A stretch of DNA of 39,504 nt from Chlorobiaceae bacterium (GCA_013334565.1 JAAXXI010000016.1:1-39504); one strand, 5' to 3'; shown: positions 1-7,651, numbered from the stretch's first letter. The notes: generated by a model not told the origin, from the letters alone. Made by a program: numbers and translations.

Positions 1-221
1 ATAATGACGTAAAATAAACCTGTTGAAAACGGTATGACGTCAGAGAAAATCGCCGCGAAATAAAAGCAAAGGTCAATGCAGCAGAGAATGGGACTTGATG
101 TCTAACAGTTTTCCTGCTGATTCCAGAGCTGTGAGAATTGTCTGGAATGGCAGAATGAGCTTGAGGTATTTCCGGGGCAACGGCAAGCCAGCAACGTTTC
201 ATTTTGCAAATAAGAATCACT

Positions 222-247
222 ATATTTACCACAAATGTAGTAAATAT
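222..247. promoter_or_regulatory. Palindromic operator candidate of the toxin-antitoxin operon
   Basis: A 26-bp near-perfect palindrome. The arms ATATTTAC (222-229) and GTAAATAT (240-247) are exact reverse complements. An inner ACA/TGT pair adds three more paired bases after one mismatched position. It ends 20 bp before the antitoxin start and overlaps the expected promoter region. ParD-type antitoxins usually bind such palindromes and repress their own operon, so autoregulation is the likely role. The palindrome is seen directly; the function is inferred. Confidence 0.55.
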
Positions 248-267
248 GATGCAGGAGAGTTTTTATC

Positions 268-501
268 ATGGCAACAAGCACTTCAATACGAATCGGACAG
301 AAACTCTACGAGCAGGCCAGGCAGGATGCGATAGCGGAGCATCGCACGATTGCCGGGCAGGTCGAGTTCTGGGCACTGGTTGGCAGGGCCGCACTCGATA
401 ATCCGGATCTTCCGGTAAGTTTCATAGCGGAATCTCTGGTTTCTATGGCCGAACCGCGTGAACAGGCCATTCCTTTTGTTCCCAGGAGTACCGGCCAATG
501 A
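268..501 (+). CDS. ParD-like antitoxin
   Basis: A 77-residue protein resembling the ParD-like antitoxin family. The N-terminus (ATSTSIRIGQKLYEQAR) looks like the DNA-binding ribbon-helix-helix strand and helix, and is followed by a helical segment with the WALVGRAALDNPDLP pattern typical of these proteins. It should neutralise the downstream toxin and repress the operon. The start is supported by an AGGAG ribosome-binding site at 253-257. The stop overlaps the toxin start (ATGA at 498-501), which implies translational coupling. The C-terminal tail, rich in proline and glutamate, would be the toxin-binding part. Family assignment is from sequence pattern only. Confidence 0.75.
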   Translation: MATSTSIRIGQKLYEQARQDAIAEHRTIAGQVEFWALVGRAALDNPDLPVSFIAESLVSMAEPREQAIPFVPRSTGQ

Positions 502-776
502 CGTGGTCGGTCATGCAAACACGCAGATTTGCCCGGCAGTATAAAAAACTGTACGACAATACTGCTTTGGACGTGGATGCCGCCGTTGAAAAGGTTTGTC
601 AGAATCCTGAGATAGGGGAGCGGAAGAAGGGTGATCTGGCTGCTCTGCATGTTTTCAAGTTTCACAGTAACAACCAGTTATATCTTCTGGGTTATACAGT
701 TGAAGAACGTGTCCGGTTGATTTATCTGGAAGCTGTCGGACCGCATGAAAATTTTTATCGTGATTTGAAGCGGTAA
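498..776 (+). CDS. RelE/ParE-family toxin
   Basis: A 92-residue protein with the usual size and layout of a RelE/ParE toxin. It has an N-terminal FARQYKKL helix, a basic stretch around PEIGERKKGDLAALHVFKF, then strands (NQLYLLGYTVEERVRLIYLEAVGPHENFYRDLKR) ending in the conserved H-E-N-F-Y-R-D-L segment seen in many RelE/YoeB-like toxins. Members either cleave mRNA on the ribosome (RelE) or poison gyrase (ParE); sequence reading alone cannot choose between them. It overlaps the antitoxin by 4 bp, so the two form one transcription unit. It appears full length and not disrupted. Confidence 0.75.
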   Translation: MTWSVMQTRRFARQYKKLYDNTALDVDAAVEKVCQNPEIGERKKGDLAALHVFKFHSNNQLYLLGYTVEERVRLIYLEAVGPHENFYRDLKR

Positions 777-858
777 TTTTTTACCGGAAAGGAGTCGGGG
801 ACGTTCCGCAACAAGTCAAGAAGATGCTCTAAAGGAGTTCCTGGACTTTTTTTTATAA

Positions 859-899
859 GTGAAATAACACTTCGAGATAAGCACGAAAACGATTTTCTG
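859..899. repeat. Dispersed palindromic-core repeat, copy 1
   Basis: Starts GTGAAATAACACTTCGAG and continues with AAGCACGAAAACGA. It aligns with copy 3 (1872-1911) at most of the first 40 positions and shares the TGAAATAAC-CTTCGAG core with copy 2 (1439 onward). In this copy the core palindrome is imperfect. It sits at the 5' edge of a membrane-protein reading frame that lacks a start codon upstream, so it may mark a recombination junction. Confidence 0.5.
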
Positions 900-1396
900 T
901 CGATATTGAAAAGCATTATCAGGGTGGCTTCTCGACCGGTCAGCTCTGGCTCAACTACATCGCCTTCCTTCCCATGTCCTGGCTTTTGCTTGGCGTTTAC
1001 GTGGTCCATGAGGAGCCCAGGCCGGGCTGGGCCTGTCTTGCCGGTGCCCTTATTTACGGCGCGGCATTCACCTATTTCATTCATACGACACTTCTTGCAC
1101 TCGAACGGCATGTGGCAACCTACGAGGCGCTCTGGAACGCGCTCGGAACCACATACACCGTTCACGGAGCTCTCATGGTCTGCGGCGGCCTGATGTTCGG
1201 TATTTCAGCGCTTCGTGCGGGGTGGCTTCCAAAGCCGTCACTGCTGCTTTTCCTGTCCGGCCTAACCTTGAATTTGGTTCTTGCTCTTCTTCCGGCCCCT
1301 GACATTTTCCAGACGGCAGGCAGCGCCCTTCGTAACACCGGACTCATCGCAATGGGTTATGCGATTCTTTCACGACACCTCCGTTCCCCGAACTAA
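881..1396 (+). pseudogene. 5'-truncated integral membrane protein (unknown family)
   Basis: The frame is open from just after a stop at 878-880 to the stop at 1394-1396. The first ATG is only at 974, and no GTG or TTG lies between 881 and 973. The residues upstream of 974 (FSTGQLWLNYIAFLP) read as convincing membrane-protein sequence, so the original start has probably been lost, and repeat copy 1 overlaps the break. The product has about four hydrophobic segments, separated by short loops such as LERHVATYEALWNAL, and ends RHLRSPN. I do not recognise the family. If translated from 974 it gives 140 residues. Either a broken gene or one with an unusual start. Confidence 0.5.
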
Positions 1397-1438
1397 GCCG
1401 GCAAATGGTTGAAGGCTGATCCCTGCCGTAGTTCCATT

Positions 1439-1490
1439 TGAAATAACTCTTCGAGTTTTATAAACAGACGGATTGTAACGCTATTGAACG
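1439..1490. repeat. Dispersed palindromic-core repeat, copy 2
   Basis: Contains TGAAATAACTCTTCGAGTT, in which AACTC and GAGTT form an inverted repeat around a 3-base centre. It shares its left part with copies 1 and 3 and diverges to the right. It lies 43 bp after the stop of the truncated membrane gene. Confidence 0.45.
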
Positions 1491-1645
1491 TCGATTCCGG
1501 GGCTCTCTTGCTCCACTTCGACGAACGTCTTTTTTGAGTGCTTTGTTTAATAAAGTATATAGGGAAGATAAATCTGAAAGATACTCGACATGAACGGAAC
1601 AGATAGTGACTTGCAGATCTTCCGTTAACTTTAAGGGAGAATAAA

Positions 1646-1795
1646 ATGCTTGAATTATTTGCAATCATAATGGCCCTCCTCTGGATATTGAGCATGGCAT
1701 TATCATTTACCATGGGCGGCTTCATACACAGTTTTCTTGTTTTCGCCATAGCGATTATTGTTTATCGTGTTGCAACGAAACAGGAATGTTACTGA
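1646..1795 (+). CDS. Lmo0937-like small membrane peptide
   Basis: A 49-residue reading frame with a good AAGGGAGA ribosome-binding site at 1633-1640. The product starts MLELFAIIMALLWILSM, has a second hydrophobic segment, and carries the SFTMGGFIHSFLVFAIAIIV pattern typical of the Lmo0937 family of tiny two-helix membrane proteins (usual length about 45-50). The family has no well-defined function; members are often stress-induced. It stands alone, flanked by two repeat copies. The pattern match is good, although the gene is short. Confidence 0.65.
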   Translation: MLELFAIIMALLWILSMALSFTMGGFIHSFLVFAIAIIVYRVATKQECY

Positions 1796-1871
1796 CGGAG
1801 AGCGCCACATCCAACGCTTCCGATTTTCTGATTAGGAATCATGGGGTGGACGTGAGGATTTTTTTCCGTAG

Positions 1872-1911
1872 GTGAAATAACTCTGCGAGTTACGCACGGA
1901 AACGACATTTT
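1872..1911. repeat. Dispersed palindromic-core repeat, copy 3
   Basis: Starts GTGAAATAACTCTGCGAG and includes the perfect 6-bp palindrome TAACTC-TGC-GAGTTA, then GCACGGAAACGA. It is the best-formed of the three copies and closely matches copy 1 at 859-899. It lies in the gene-free stretch between the small membrane peptide and the VOC gene. Confidence 0.5.
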
Positions 1912-2151
1912 AGCGCTTTTTAACATCCTCCCGAGGATCTCCGGATTATCTCCTCAAGGCTCGTTCCCAAAGCTGACAGCGCTCAGCGGGGCTTTGCTTG
2001 AATACGGTATTTCGCTTGCGGAAACGGAAAGAAAGCCCGGGGTGATGGTCTTTGCCGTCAGCTTTATGCTCAATCGAAAATGATGTCTGTTGTATGAACC
2101 AGATGAATGCGATATTTTTGTTTTCATTCAACCACAGGGAGGTGAGACCAT
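1912..2151. other. Gene-free spacer before the VOC gene
   Basis: Together with repeat copy 3 this makes a stretch of about 355 bp (1796-2151) with no convincing gene on either strand. Short open frames here have no family likeness. The only recognisable signal is the strong GGGAGGTGAG ribosome-binding site just before the VOC start. Confidence 0.4.
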
Positions 2152-2547
2152 ATGAAAACAACCGAATTGTCAACCTGTTTTGTCACGAGGCACGTCGATG
2201 CCTGCCGCGAATTCTACGAGCGCCATTTTTCGGCGAAAGCGGTATTCGACAGCGGATGGTACGTCAATGTCCGTATTGGCGAAGATGGGCCGTCGATGCA
2301 GTTCATGCAGCCGCGGGAAGACATGCCCGAGTACAGCGGCAATGGAGTCATGCTGAACTTCAGGGTAGATGACGTGGATGAGGAACATCGCAGGTTAGAG
2401 GCGGCGGGCCTGCAGATCGTGATGCCCCTCGAAGACCATCCGTGGGGTGATCGTGGTTTTTCCATAACCGACCCCATAGGAAATACACTCTACATCTATT
2501 CAGATCGCGAACCGTCAGAAGAGTTCCGGCAATACTGCAAGGAGTGA
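2152..2547 (+). CDS. VOC superfamily (glyoxalase/bleomycin-resistance fold) protein
   Basis: A 131-residue single-module vicinal-oxygen-chelate protein. It has the typical paired beta-alpha-beta-beta-beta layout: an N-terminal half (TTELSTCFVTRHVDACREFYERHF) and a C-terminal half (GVMLNFRVDDVDEEHRRLEAAGLQI), ending in the characteristic WGDRGFSITDPIGNTLYIYS segment, where D-P-x-G-N precedes the last metal-ligand strand. The substrate cannot be named; family members include glyoxalases, dioxygenases and drug-binding proteins. The start is supported by a strong GGAGGTGAG ribosome-binding site. It stands alone with no partner that suggests a pathway. Confidence 0.8.
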   Translation: MKTTELSTCFVTRHVDACREFYERHFSAKAVFDSGWYVNVRIGEDGPSMQFMQPREDMPEYSGNGVMLNFRVDDVDEEHRRLEAAGLQIVMPLEDHPWGDRGFSITDPIGNTLYIYSDREPSEEFRQYCKE

Positions 2548-2937
2548 CCGGCAAGCTGCAAATTCGGGTGTCGCTGTCCCAGGGAGCTGCTGAAGCTCTC
2601 ATTAAGCCTGAAAGATGAAGAACAGCTCCATGTCAAGGAAAACATGAGAGAGGAGGAACTGGTTATTTCAGATATCCTCACCCGTCCAGCACCAGAGGTG
2701 ACTACCGAAGAACGTGCAGTAGTGAAAAAAGTTGCCCGTGAACTGCTCAAAAAACTCAAAGACCTTCTCGTGCTGAACTGGCAGCAGAAACTGGAAGTCG
2801 GATCAAAATTGAAGATTGTCATTGAGTGCACCCTCGATCACGGTCTGCCTCTTATCTATACGCCAGAAATCTATCTGCAGAAATGCTCAGCAGTGTTCGA
2901 ACATATGTATGAATCCTGTCCCGAGAGCGATTCATGA
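2548..2937 (+). pseudogene. hsdR: HsdR (type I restriction subunit R) C-terminal fragment
   Basis: The reading frame opens directly after the VOC stop and ends at 2937. From about 2644 it encodes MREEELVISDILTRPAPE and continues through KLKDLLVLNWQQKLEV to YTPEIYLQKCSAVFEHMYES. I recognise this as the extreme C-terminus (DUF3387 region) of type I restriction-modification HsdR. The helicase and nuclease parts, about 900 residues, are missing, as are HsdM and HsdS. The 97-residue fragment therefore cannot be an active endonuclease and is most likely the relic of a lost restriction locus. An in-frame ATG at 2644 could still allow translation. Confidence 0.65.
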
Positions 2938-3153
2938 GTGGATGCAGTAGCGGGATGAAGCCATTTTTCGTTTTGGATTGATTGAAAGAATGATTTTCAA
3001 ATGAATAAGAGAACTTTCAGACTCAGCATTCCGCATTTAAAAGTAACGCTGGCGGCAAATATTCTTCAGATCAATGCCATTTGTTCCGGAACCACTATTT
3101 TTCCGGTTACTGTTTCGGGATTATTTTTCATGAGGCAAAAAAGGGGACAATCC

Positions 3154-4386
3154 ATGATGCATTCGGCAATTTTCGACACTGCAGCCATTTCGGGTATCCG
3201 GCTGCAAAACCGGTTGATTCGCTCAGCAACGCATGAAAGCATGGCCGAGAGCAGTGGAGCACCTTCGGCGGCTCATGAAAAGCTGTATACGGATCTTGCC
3301 AGAGGCGGGGCCGGAGCTGTTATTACCGGTTATGCCGGCGTTCAGCAGGATGGCCGGACCAGCTATCCGGGTATGCTGATGATGCACGATGACGCACTGA
3401 TTCCTGCATATCGGCAGCTTACCGATACGGTTCACCGCTACGATACGCCGATCATTCTTCAGCTTGCCCATTGCGGCCGCCAGACCCGGTCGGCAATAAC
3501 CGGCATGAAGACGGTTGCTCCTTCCGCGATGAAAGATCTCATCTTCAATGAAGAACGTCCACTGGAACTTGGAGAGAATGCAATAGAGACCATCATCAGC
3601 AACTTTGCTGCCGCTGCCGGACGGGCGGTAAAAGCGGGTTTTGACGGAGTGCAGATCCACATGGCTCACGGCTATCTGCTTGCGGAGTTCCTTTCCGGTT
3701 ATACCAACCGCCGCAGGGATCGCTGGGGTGGTTCGACCAGCAACAAGTTTCGTATTGTTTCGGAAATATTCAGGCGCATCAGGGAAGAGCAGGGCGACTT
3801 CCCTGTGCTGGCTAAAATCAACGGTTTCGATCACCGGCGCGGAGGTATGCGGAGAGACGAAGCCGTCAGGGTCGCCATGTTGCTCGAAGCCTCCGGTTGT
3901 TCCGCCATCGAGGTTTCGTCGGGCACTATCGAGGAGGGGTTGTCGATCATGAGAGGCCCGAGGTTTCCGTCGGAAGCTTTGCTTGCATGCCATTTCAGGT
4001 TCAGATCGATACCTGAGCCGCTGAAAAAAGCAGTGGGGCCGTTGCTTCGTGCAGCGATGCCCAGCCCCAAACCCTATCGGAACTATAATATCGAGACCGC
4101 GAAAGCCATCAAAGAAGCCGTCTCTATTCCGGTTATCGCCGTAGGGGGTATTCATACCCTTGAAGAGATTTCCGCAGCGCTTGAAAGCGGTGCTGCTGAC
4201 TTTGTTTCCATGTCACGTCCTTTCATCATCGAACGCGATATCGTCCGCAAAATGCGGGAGGGGAGGCAGACGGCTTCGCGCTGCATTATGTGCAACTACT
4301 GTGCAATCATGGTTGAAGGGGGGCCGCTCAGATGCTGGCACGGAAAGCTTCCCCGGAAGAGAGCTGAAGCGGCGGTTCAGCAATGA
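3154..4386 (+). CDS. Old Yellow Enzyme family NADH:flavin oxidoreductase
   Basis: A 410-residue FMN-dependent TIM-barrel enzyme. The family hallmark QIHMAHGYLLAEFLSGYTN is present (His169 and His172 in the substrate-binding position), followed by NRRRDRWGGS and the phosphate-binding region VIAVGGI. Near the C-terminus a cysteine set, Cys377-x2-Cys380-x2-Cys383-x10-Cys394, resembles the 4Fe-4S motif of the 2,4-dienoyl-CoA-reductase branch. The C-terminal FAD/NAD(P) domain of that branch is absent. The frame extends upstream to 3001, but AAGGGG at 3141-3146 favours the ATG at 3154 (or 3157). It probably reduces activated C=C bonds; the substrate is unknown. Confidence 0.82.
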   Translation: MMHSAIFDTAAISGIRLQNRLIRSATHESMAESSGAPSAAHEKLYTDLARGGAGAVITGYAGVQQDGRTSYPGMLMMHDDALIPAYRQLTDTVHRYDTPIILQLAHCGRQTRSAITGMKTVAPSAMKDLIFNEERPLELGENAIETIISNFAAAAGRAVKAGFDGVQIHMAHGYLLAEFLSGYTNRRRDRWGGSTSNKFRIVSEIFRRIREEQGDFPVLAKINGFDHRRGGMRRDEAVRVAMLLEASGCSAIEVSSGTIEEGLSIMRGPRFPSEALLACHFRFRSIPEPLKKAVGPLLRAAMPSPKPYRNYNIETAKAIKEAVSIPVIAVGGIHTLEEISAALESGAADFVSMSRPFIIERDIVRKMREGRQTASRCIMCNYCAIMVEGGPLRCWHGKLPRKRAEAAVQQ

Positions 4387-4452
4387 TCCTGGTCTTTGTC
4401 ATTATCTGGCCTGTGGCGGGATAAGGTTGCTGCCTGGACAAACTGTTACTGA

Positions 4453-5595
4453 ATGATTGAATCTTCATCCTTCACGGTCATGTCATCCGTTATGCATGTT
4501 CTGCTTTTCATACCTGCGTTTCTGCTTGTTTGCGGATTGATTCTTCTGGTTGTGCTGCTGGCTGTCAGCCCCGGAAGCACGGAACCGATCCTTGATGAAA
4601 ATGGAAAACCGCTCGATGGCGGCATTTCGGAAAAAATCCGTATCGACATCAACGGAGTGGAGCTGGGAATGTTTATCAGGAGCAGGGATAAATCGAATCC
4701 AGTGCTGCTCTACCTTCACGGGGGGATGCCTGATTATTTCCTTGATAAAAGATACCATGCGGCACTTGAAGAGCTATTCACCGTCGTCTGGTGGGAACAG
4801 CGCGGTTCGGGAATGTCGTACAACCCGGATATTGCGCGAGAGACGTTGACGGAGGAACAGCTGATATCCGACACGATCGAACTGACTGATTATCTGCGGC
4901 GCCGCTTCGGTAAAGAGCGGATATACCTGATGGGACATTCGGGAGGAACCTTTATCGGCATACAGGCGGCTGCACGGGCACCCGAACTGTACTGCGCCTA
5001 CCTGGGTGTGGCCCAGATGTCATTTCAGCTCAAATCTGAAAGACTGGCATGGGAATATATGCTTGAGCGTTTCAAAGAGAACGGTAACAGGAAAATGGCA
5101 GGAAAACTCGAGGCGGCGCCAGTCACGATGTCGGACGGCATTCCGGTTGCTTATCCCGCTGTGCGTGACAAAGCCATGCACAGCCTTGGCATCGGCACGA
5201 CCCGCGATATGCATTCGGTGATCACCGGTATCTTTTTACCATCTTTGCTCTGCAGGGATTACACTTTGCGTGAAAAGGTCCATATGTGGCTCGGCAAATC
5301 GCGCTCAGGCGTAAGCATAGTCTGGAATGATATGTTGTCAACGAACCTTGCCGAAAAAGTGCCGGAGCTTCAAATTCCCGTTTATTTCTTTGAAGGCATC
5401 TACGATTACACCTGTTCATACACGGAAGCAAAATCCTATTTTCAAAAGCTGAAGGCGCCATTGAAAGGATTTTACACCTTTGAGCTTTCCGCTCACAGTC
5501 CGATGTTTGAAGAACCTGAAAAAATGCGGAAAATCCTGAAGCAGGACGTACTGGCTGGTGTGAACAAACTGGCAGATTTACAGTGGACGGTTTAA
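4453..5595 (+). CDS. Membrane-anchored alpha/beta hydrolase
   Basis: A 380-residue alpha/beta-hydrolase. The N-terminus has a hydrophobic segment (about residues 13-37, VMHVLLFIPAFLLVCGLILL), suggesting a membrane anchor or uncleaved signal. The fold then shows the oxyanion strand VLLYLHGGMPDYF, the WWEQRGSGMS segment, the nucleophile elbow GHSGG with Ser163, and the catalytic His348 in SAHSPMF. The acid is probably in FFEGIYDYTC. The W-x-Q-R-G-x-G-x-S pattern is shared with proline iminopeptidases, but activity is not assignable. Start codons at 4480 and 4492 are alternatives. It lies 66 bp after the oxidoreductase on the same strand. Confidence 0.78.
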   Translation: MIESSSFTVMSSVMHVLLFIPAFLLVCGLILLVVLLAVSPGSTEPILDENGKPLDGGISEKIRIDINGVELGMFIRSRDKSNPVLLYLHGGMPDYFLDKRYHAALEELFTVVWWEQRGSGMSYNPDIARETLTEEQLISDTIELTDYLRRRFGKERIYLMGHSGGTFIGIQAAARAPELYCAYLGVAQMSFQLKSERLAWEYMLERFKENGNRKMAGKLEAAPVTMSDGIPVAYPAVRDKAMHSLGIGTTRDMHSVITGIFLPSLLCRDYTLREKVHMWLGKSRSGVSIVWNDMLSTNLAEKVPELQIPVYFFEGIYDYTCSYTEAKSYFQKLKAPLKGFYTFELSAHSPMFEEPEKMRKILKQDVLAGVNKLADLQWTV

Positions 5596-5766
5596 GCAAA
5601 TACCACACAACCAATTCAACTTGTTTGACTGCAGCTGCTTTTAACTGGTCCGTAAAGTGCTCTGCAAGTTGTGAAAACTCTGCTCGAAGCCAACTAACTA
5701 TGCAATTTGCGCATTATTAGGGTGGAACGATGGTTTACATCAGGAACAAACGAAAAGGAGAACGTT

Positions 5767-6243
5767 ATGCAGCAGAAGAAGATCAATATGGTCCCGGACA
5801 AGAAAATCGCTCTTGTCGCCCACGACAACAAGAAGCGCGATCTTCTTGAATGGGCGAAATACAACAGGGACCTGCTCTCCCATCACGAGATCTATGCAAC
5901 AGGCACGACCGGTGAAACGCTAACACGGGAACTGGACCTGAAAATCAACAAACTTCAAAGCGGTCCGCTTGGCGGAGACCAGCAGATCGGTGCAAAAATC
6001 GTCAGCAACGAGATAGATTTCCTGATCTTTTTCTGGGATCCCCTGGAGCCTCAGCCTCATGATCCGGATGTCAAGGCGCTGCTGCGCATGGCTGTGGTCT
6101 GGAATATCCCCATTGCCTGCAACAGGGCTACAGCGGATTTCATGATTTCATCCCCTTTGATGGACGGTGAGTATACCCGTCTGGTACCTGATTATGAAGA
6201 ATACCGTACTCGTAACATTGATCTGGGTTCAGGCAAAAGATGA
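5767..6243 (+). CDS. mgsA: Methylglyoxal synthase
   Basis: A 158-residue MgsA that converts dihydroxyacetone phosphate to methylglyoxal and phosphate, a cytosolic bypass of lower glycolysis used under phosphate limitation. The family pattern is continuous: [19 protein letters not shown], the TGTTG phosphate-binding loop, [11 protein letters not shown] with catalytic Asp71 (same number as in E. coli), the [20 protein letters not shown] segment, and [12 protein letters not shown]. The frame runs back to 5707, but the AAAAGGAG ribosome-binding site favours 5767 and gives the family's usual length. It stands alone. Confidence 0.93.
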   Translation: MQQKKINMVPDKKIALVAHDNKKRDLLEWAKYNRDLLSHHEIYATGTTGETLTRELDLKINKLQSGPLGGDQQIGAKIVSNEIDFLIFFWDPLEPQPHDPDVKALLRMAVVWNIPIACNRATADFMISSPLMDGEYTRLVPDYEEYRTRNIDLGSGKR

Positions 6244-6568
6244 CCTTGGCCCGGCAATATGAGCAGCTTTTTTTTGATAAGATCGAGATCAGGGATGAAG
6301 ATAAATAAATCAAAATGCTGCTTAACCTGCGGGAAAATAGAGATTAAACAATGCTGAGAATAACGGCGAGACTCGTGACAGTATATGTTCCCGGTCATGA
6401 AACATGAAGGCATCTTTCCTTAACCAGCAGCCTTTGACCTGGATATATTATCTGATCCTGGTGCTCAAGGATATCGAGTATCTTGACGGCTTCACTTTTC
6501 CGGAGCTGAACTTTTCGAAAAAAGTTGCAGTGGTCTTCCGGTCATATCAACGCACTTTCTTTTTGTGC
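6244..6568. other. Gene-free spacer after mgsA
   Basis: About 325 bp. One short open frame on the plus strand (6404-6613) has no family likeness and runs into the terminator of the opposite-strand gene, so I do not accept it. Nothing else is recognised. Confidence 0.4.
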
Positions 6569-6605
6569 AAAAAAAAAGCTGTCTCAGTGTTATTTCCGAG
6601 ACAGC
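6569..6605 (-). terminator. Rho-independent terminator of the Gly-Pro repeat gene
   Basis: The perfect 8-bp stem GCTGTCTC (6578-6585) and GAGACAGC (6598-6605) is followed, reading the minus strand, by a run of nine T residues (6569-6577 complement). It lies 34 bp past the stop of the minus-strand gene. A typical intrinsic terminator. Confidence 0.85.
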
Positions 6606-6638
6606 CACGATAGTTGGTTCTTTAATACTTCACCATCG

Positions 6639-7178
6639 TCAAGGTAAAAAGAACCCTCTGATTATATTAGGTATAATCCGATCCTCTACAGGATACCAGT
6701 ACCCAGATCTCCAATCACGTGATCTCCACCAATATCCATTGTCATAGTACCAGTACCAGCCTTGGTAGTGTCTCCAACGTCTGTGTGGCGGTGGTCCCCA
6801 TCCCCAGGGCGGTGGTCCGCCATAACCGCGAGGTATAGGCCCGAAACGCCGAGGCGGTGGTCCCCAATGGCCCCATCCTGGTCCACCCGGTCCTCCATGC
6901 GGTCCCCAGCCCGGTCCACGTGGCCCACCCGGCCCACCATGCGGTCCCCAGCCCGGTCCACCCGGTCCACCCGGTCCACCTGGACCCCAGCCCGGTCCAC
7001 CCGGTCCTCCACCTGGTCCACCTGGTCCACCTGGCCCACCACGATCATGCGGTCCACCTGGTCCACCCGGCCCGCCTGGCCCATAAGGTTCACCATTGGC
7101 ACCATTAATGAAGGTTGTCAGGGATACACCGCAAACCAGCAACACCATACCTGCAAATTTTGTGATGCTTTTTTTCAT
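6639..7178 (-). CDS. Secreted Gly-Pro-Gly repeat protein
   Basis: A 179-residue protein in three parts. Residues 1 to about 29 form a signal peptide (KK, hydrophobic GMVLLVCGVSLTTFI, then NGANG). Residues about 31-105 are low-complexity Gly-Pro-Gly triplets interrupted by GWGP and HGGP units. Residues about 106-179 are rich in Trp, Tyr, Arg and Pro (for example GWYWYYDNGYWW). A GGAG ribosome-binding site precedes the start, and a terminator lies 34 bp downstream, so this is a real monocistronic gene. Glycine at every third position recalls polyproline-II or collagen-like chains, and GPGGX recalls flagelliform silk. An exported structural or surface role is inferred. I do not recognise a named family. 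Confidence 0.75.
   Translation of the reverse strand: MKKSITKFAGMVLLVCGVSLTTFINGANGEPYGPGGPGGPGGPHDRGGPGGPGGPGGGPGGPGWGPGGPGGPGGPGWGPHGGPGGPRGPGWGPHGGPGGPGWGHWGPPPRRFGPIPRGYGGPPPWGWGPPPHRRWRHYQGWYWYYDNGYWWRSRDWRSGYWYPVEDRIIPNIIRGFFLP
6885..7085. repeat. Internal 9-bp tandem repeats of the Gly-Pro gene
   Basis: A degenerate tandem array of GGTCCACCC/GGTCCACCT/GGCCCACCA units on the plus strand, encoding Gly-Pro-Gly on the minus strand. The units keep all three plus-strand frames open, which explains several spurious frames here. Such arrays are prone to slippage, so copy number may differ between strains. Confidence 0.7.
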
Positions 7179-7651
7179 TGCAGCTCCTTTTTGTTTTCAA
7201 CATCAAAGAAAAAATGAAAAATAAAAACCAATGTAAAGAGAGCTCACTCATTAAAAGTAAGTAAATGCTTGAACATCTATCGGTTGACTAATAGTTCCTG
7301 GGTCAGGTGGGCCCGGACCATGTTGCAGGAGGCGTAAGGTTTCTTTCCGAAATGAGATCGAAGCCCAGCTGAAGCAACGGCTTTCTGATCGGCATGGGGA
7401 GCGCAGACAATTTTACGAAGCATCATGAATAGTGTCGTTGGATAATAACGGTTTGGGCGGATTATCTGGGTTATCTGATGTCAGGCTGAATCAATGGTGA
7501 GCTTTTGAGATTCCACAATGGCCTGTCAGGTTTTTCCACACTTGGCCGATTTACACAAACTTTACATATTTTACTATTCTGCATCGTAATCCCGGAGTCG
7601 ACAAAGCAATTGCTTTTCAGGCATTTTCTTTGAACCGTTGCGTTGTGAATC
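7179..7651. other. Gene-poor spacer before the flippase-like gene
   Basis: About 470 bp. A 49-codon frame on the minus strand (7277-7426) encodes MMLRKIVCAPHADQKAVA and continues, but has no ribosome-binding site and no family likeness. The remainder has nothing I recognise. Confidence 0.35.

Noticed and set aside
3223..4155. A 310-codon minus-strand frame opposite the Old Yellow Enzyme gene
   Set aside because: Shadow of the real gene; no motif or ribosome-binding site.
5650..5690. A possible fourth copy of the short palindromic repeat
   Set aside because: Only scattered matches (CTCTGC, AGTTGTG) to the consensus; too weak to count.
6404..6613. A 69-codon plus-strand frame after mgsA
   Set aside because: No ribosome-binding site or homology, and it runs through the terminator of the opposite gene.
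6762..7217. Plus-strand frames rich in Ser-Thr-Arg or Val-His-Pro repeats
   Set aside because: They arise because the 9-bp repeats of the Gly-Pro-Gly gene keep several frames open; the minus-strand frame has signal peptide, ribosome-binding site and terminator.
7277..7426. A 49-codon minus-strand frame (MMLRKIVCAPHADQ and onward)
   Set aside because: Looks protein-like but has no ribosome-binding site and no likeness to any family I know.
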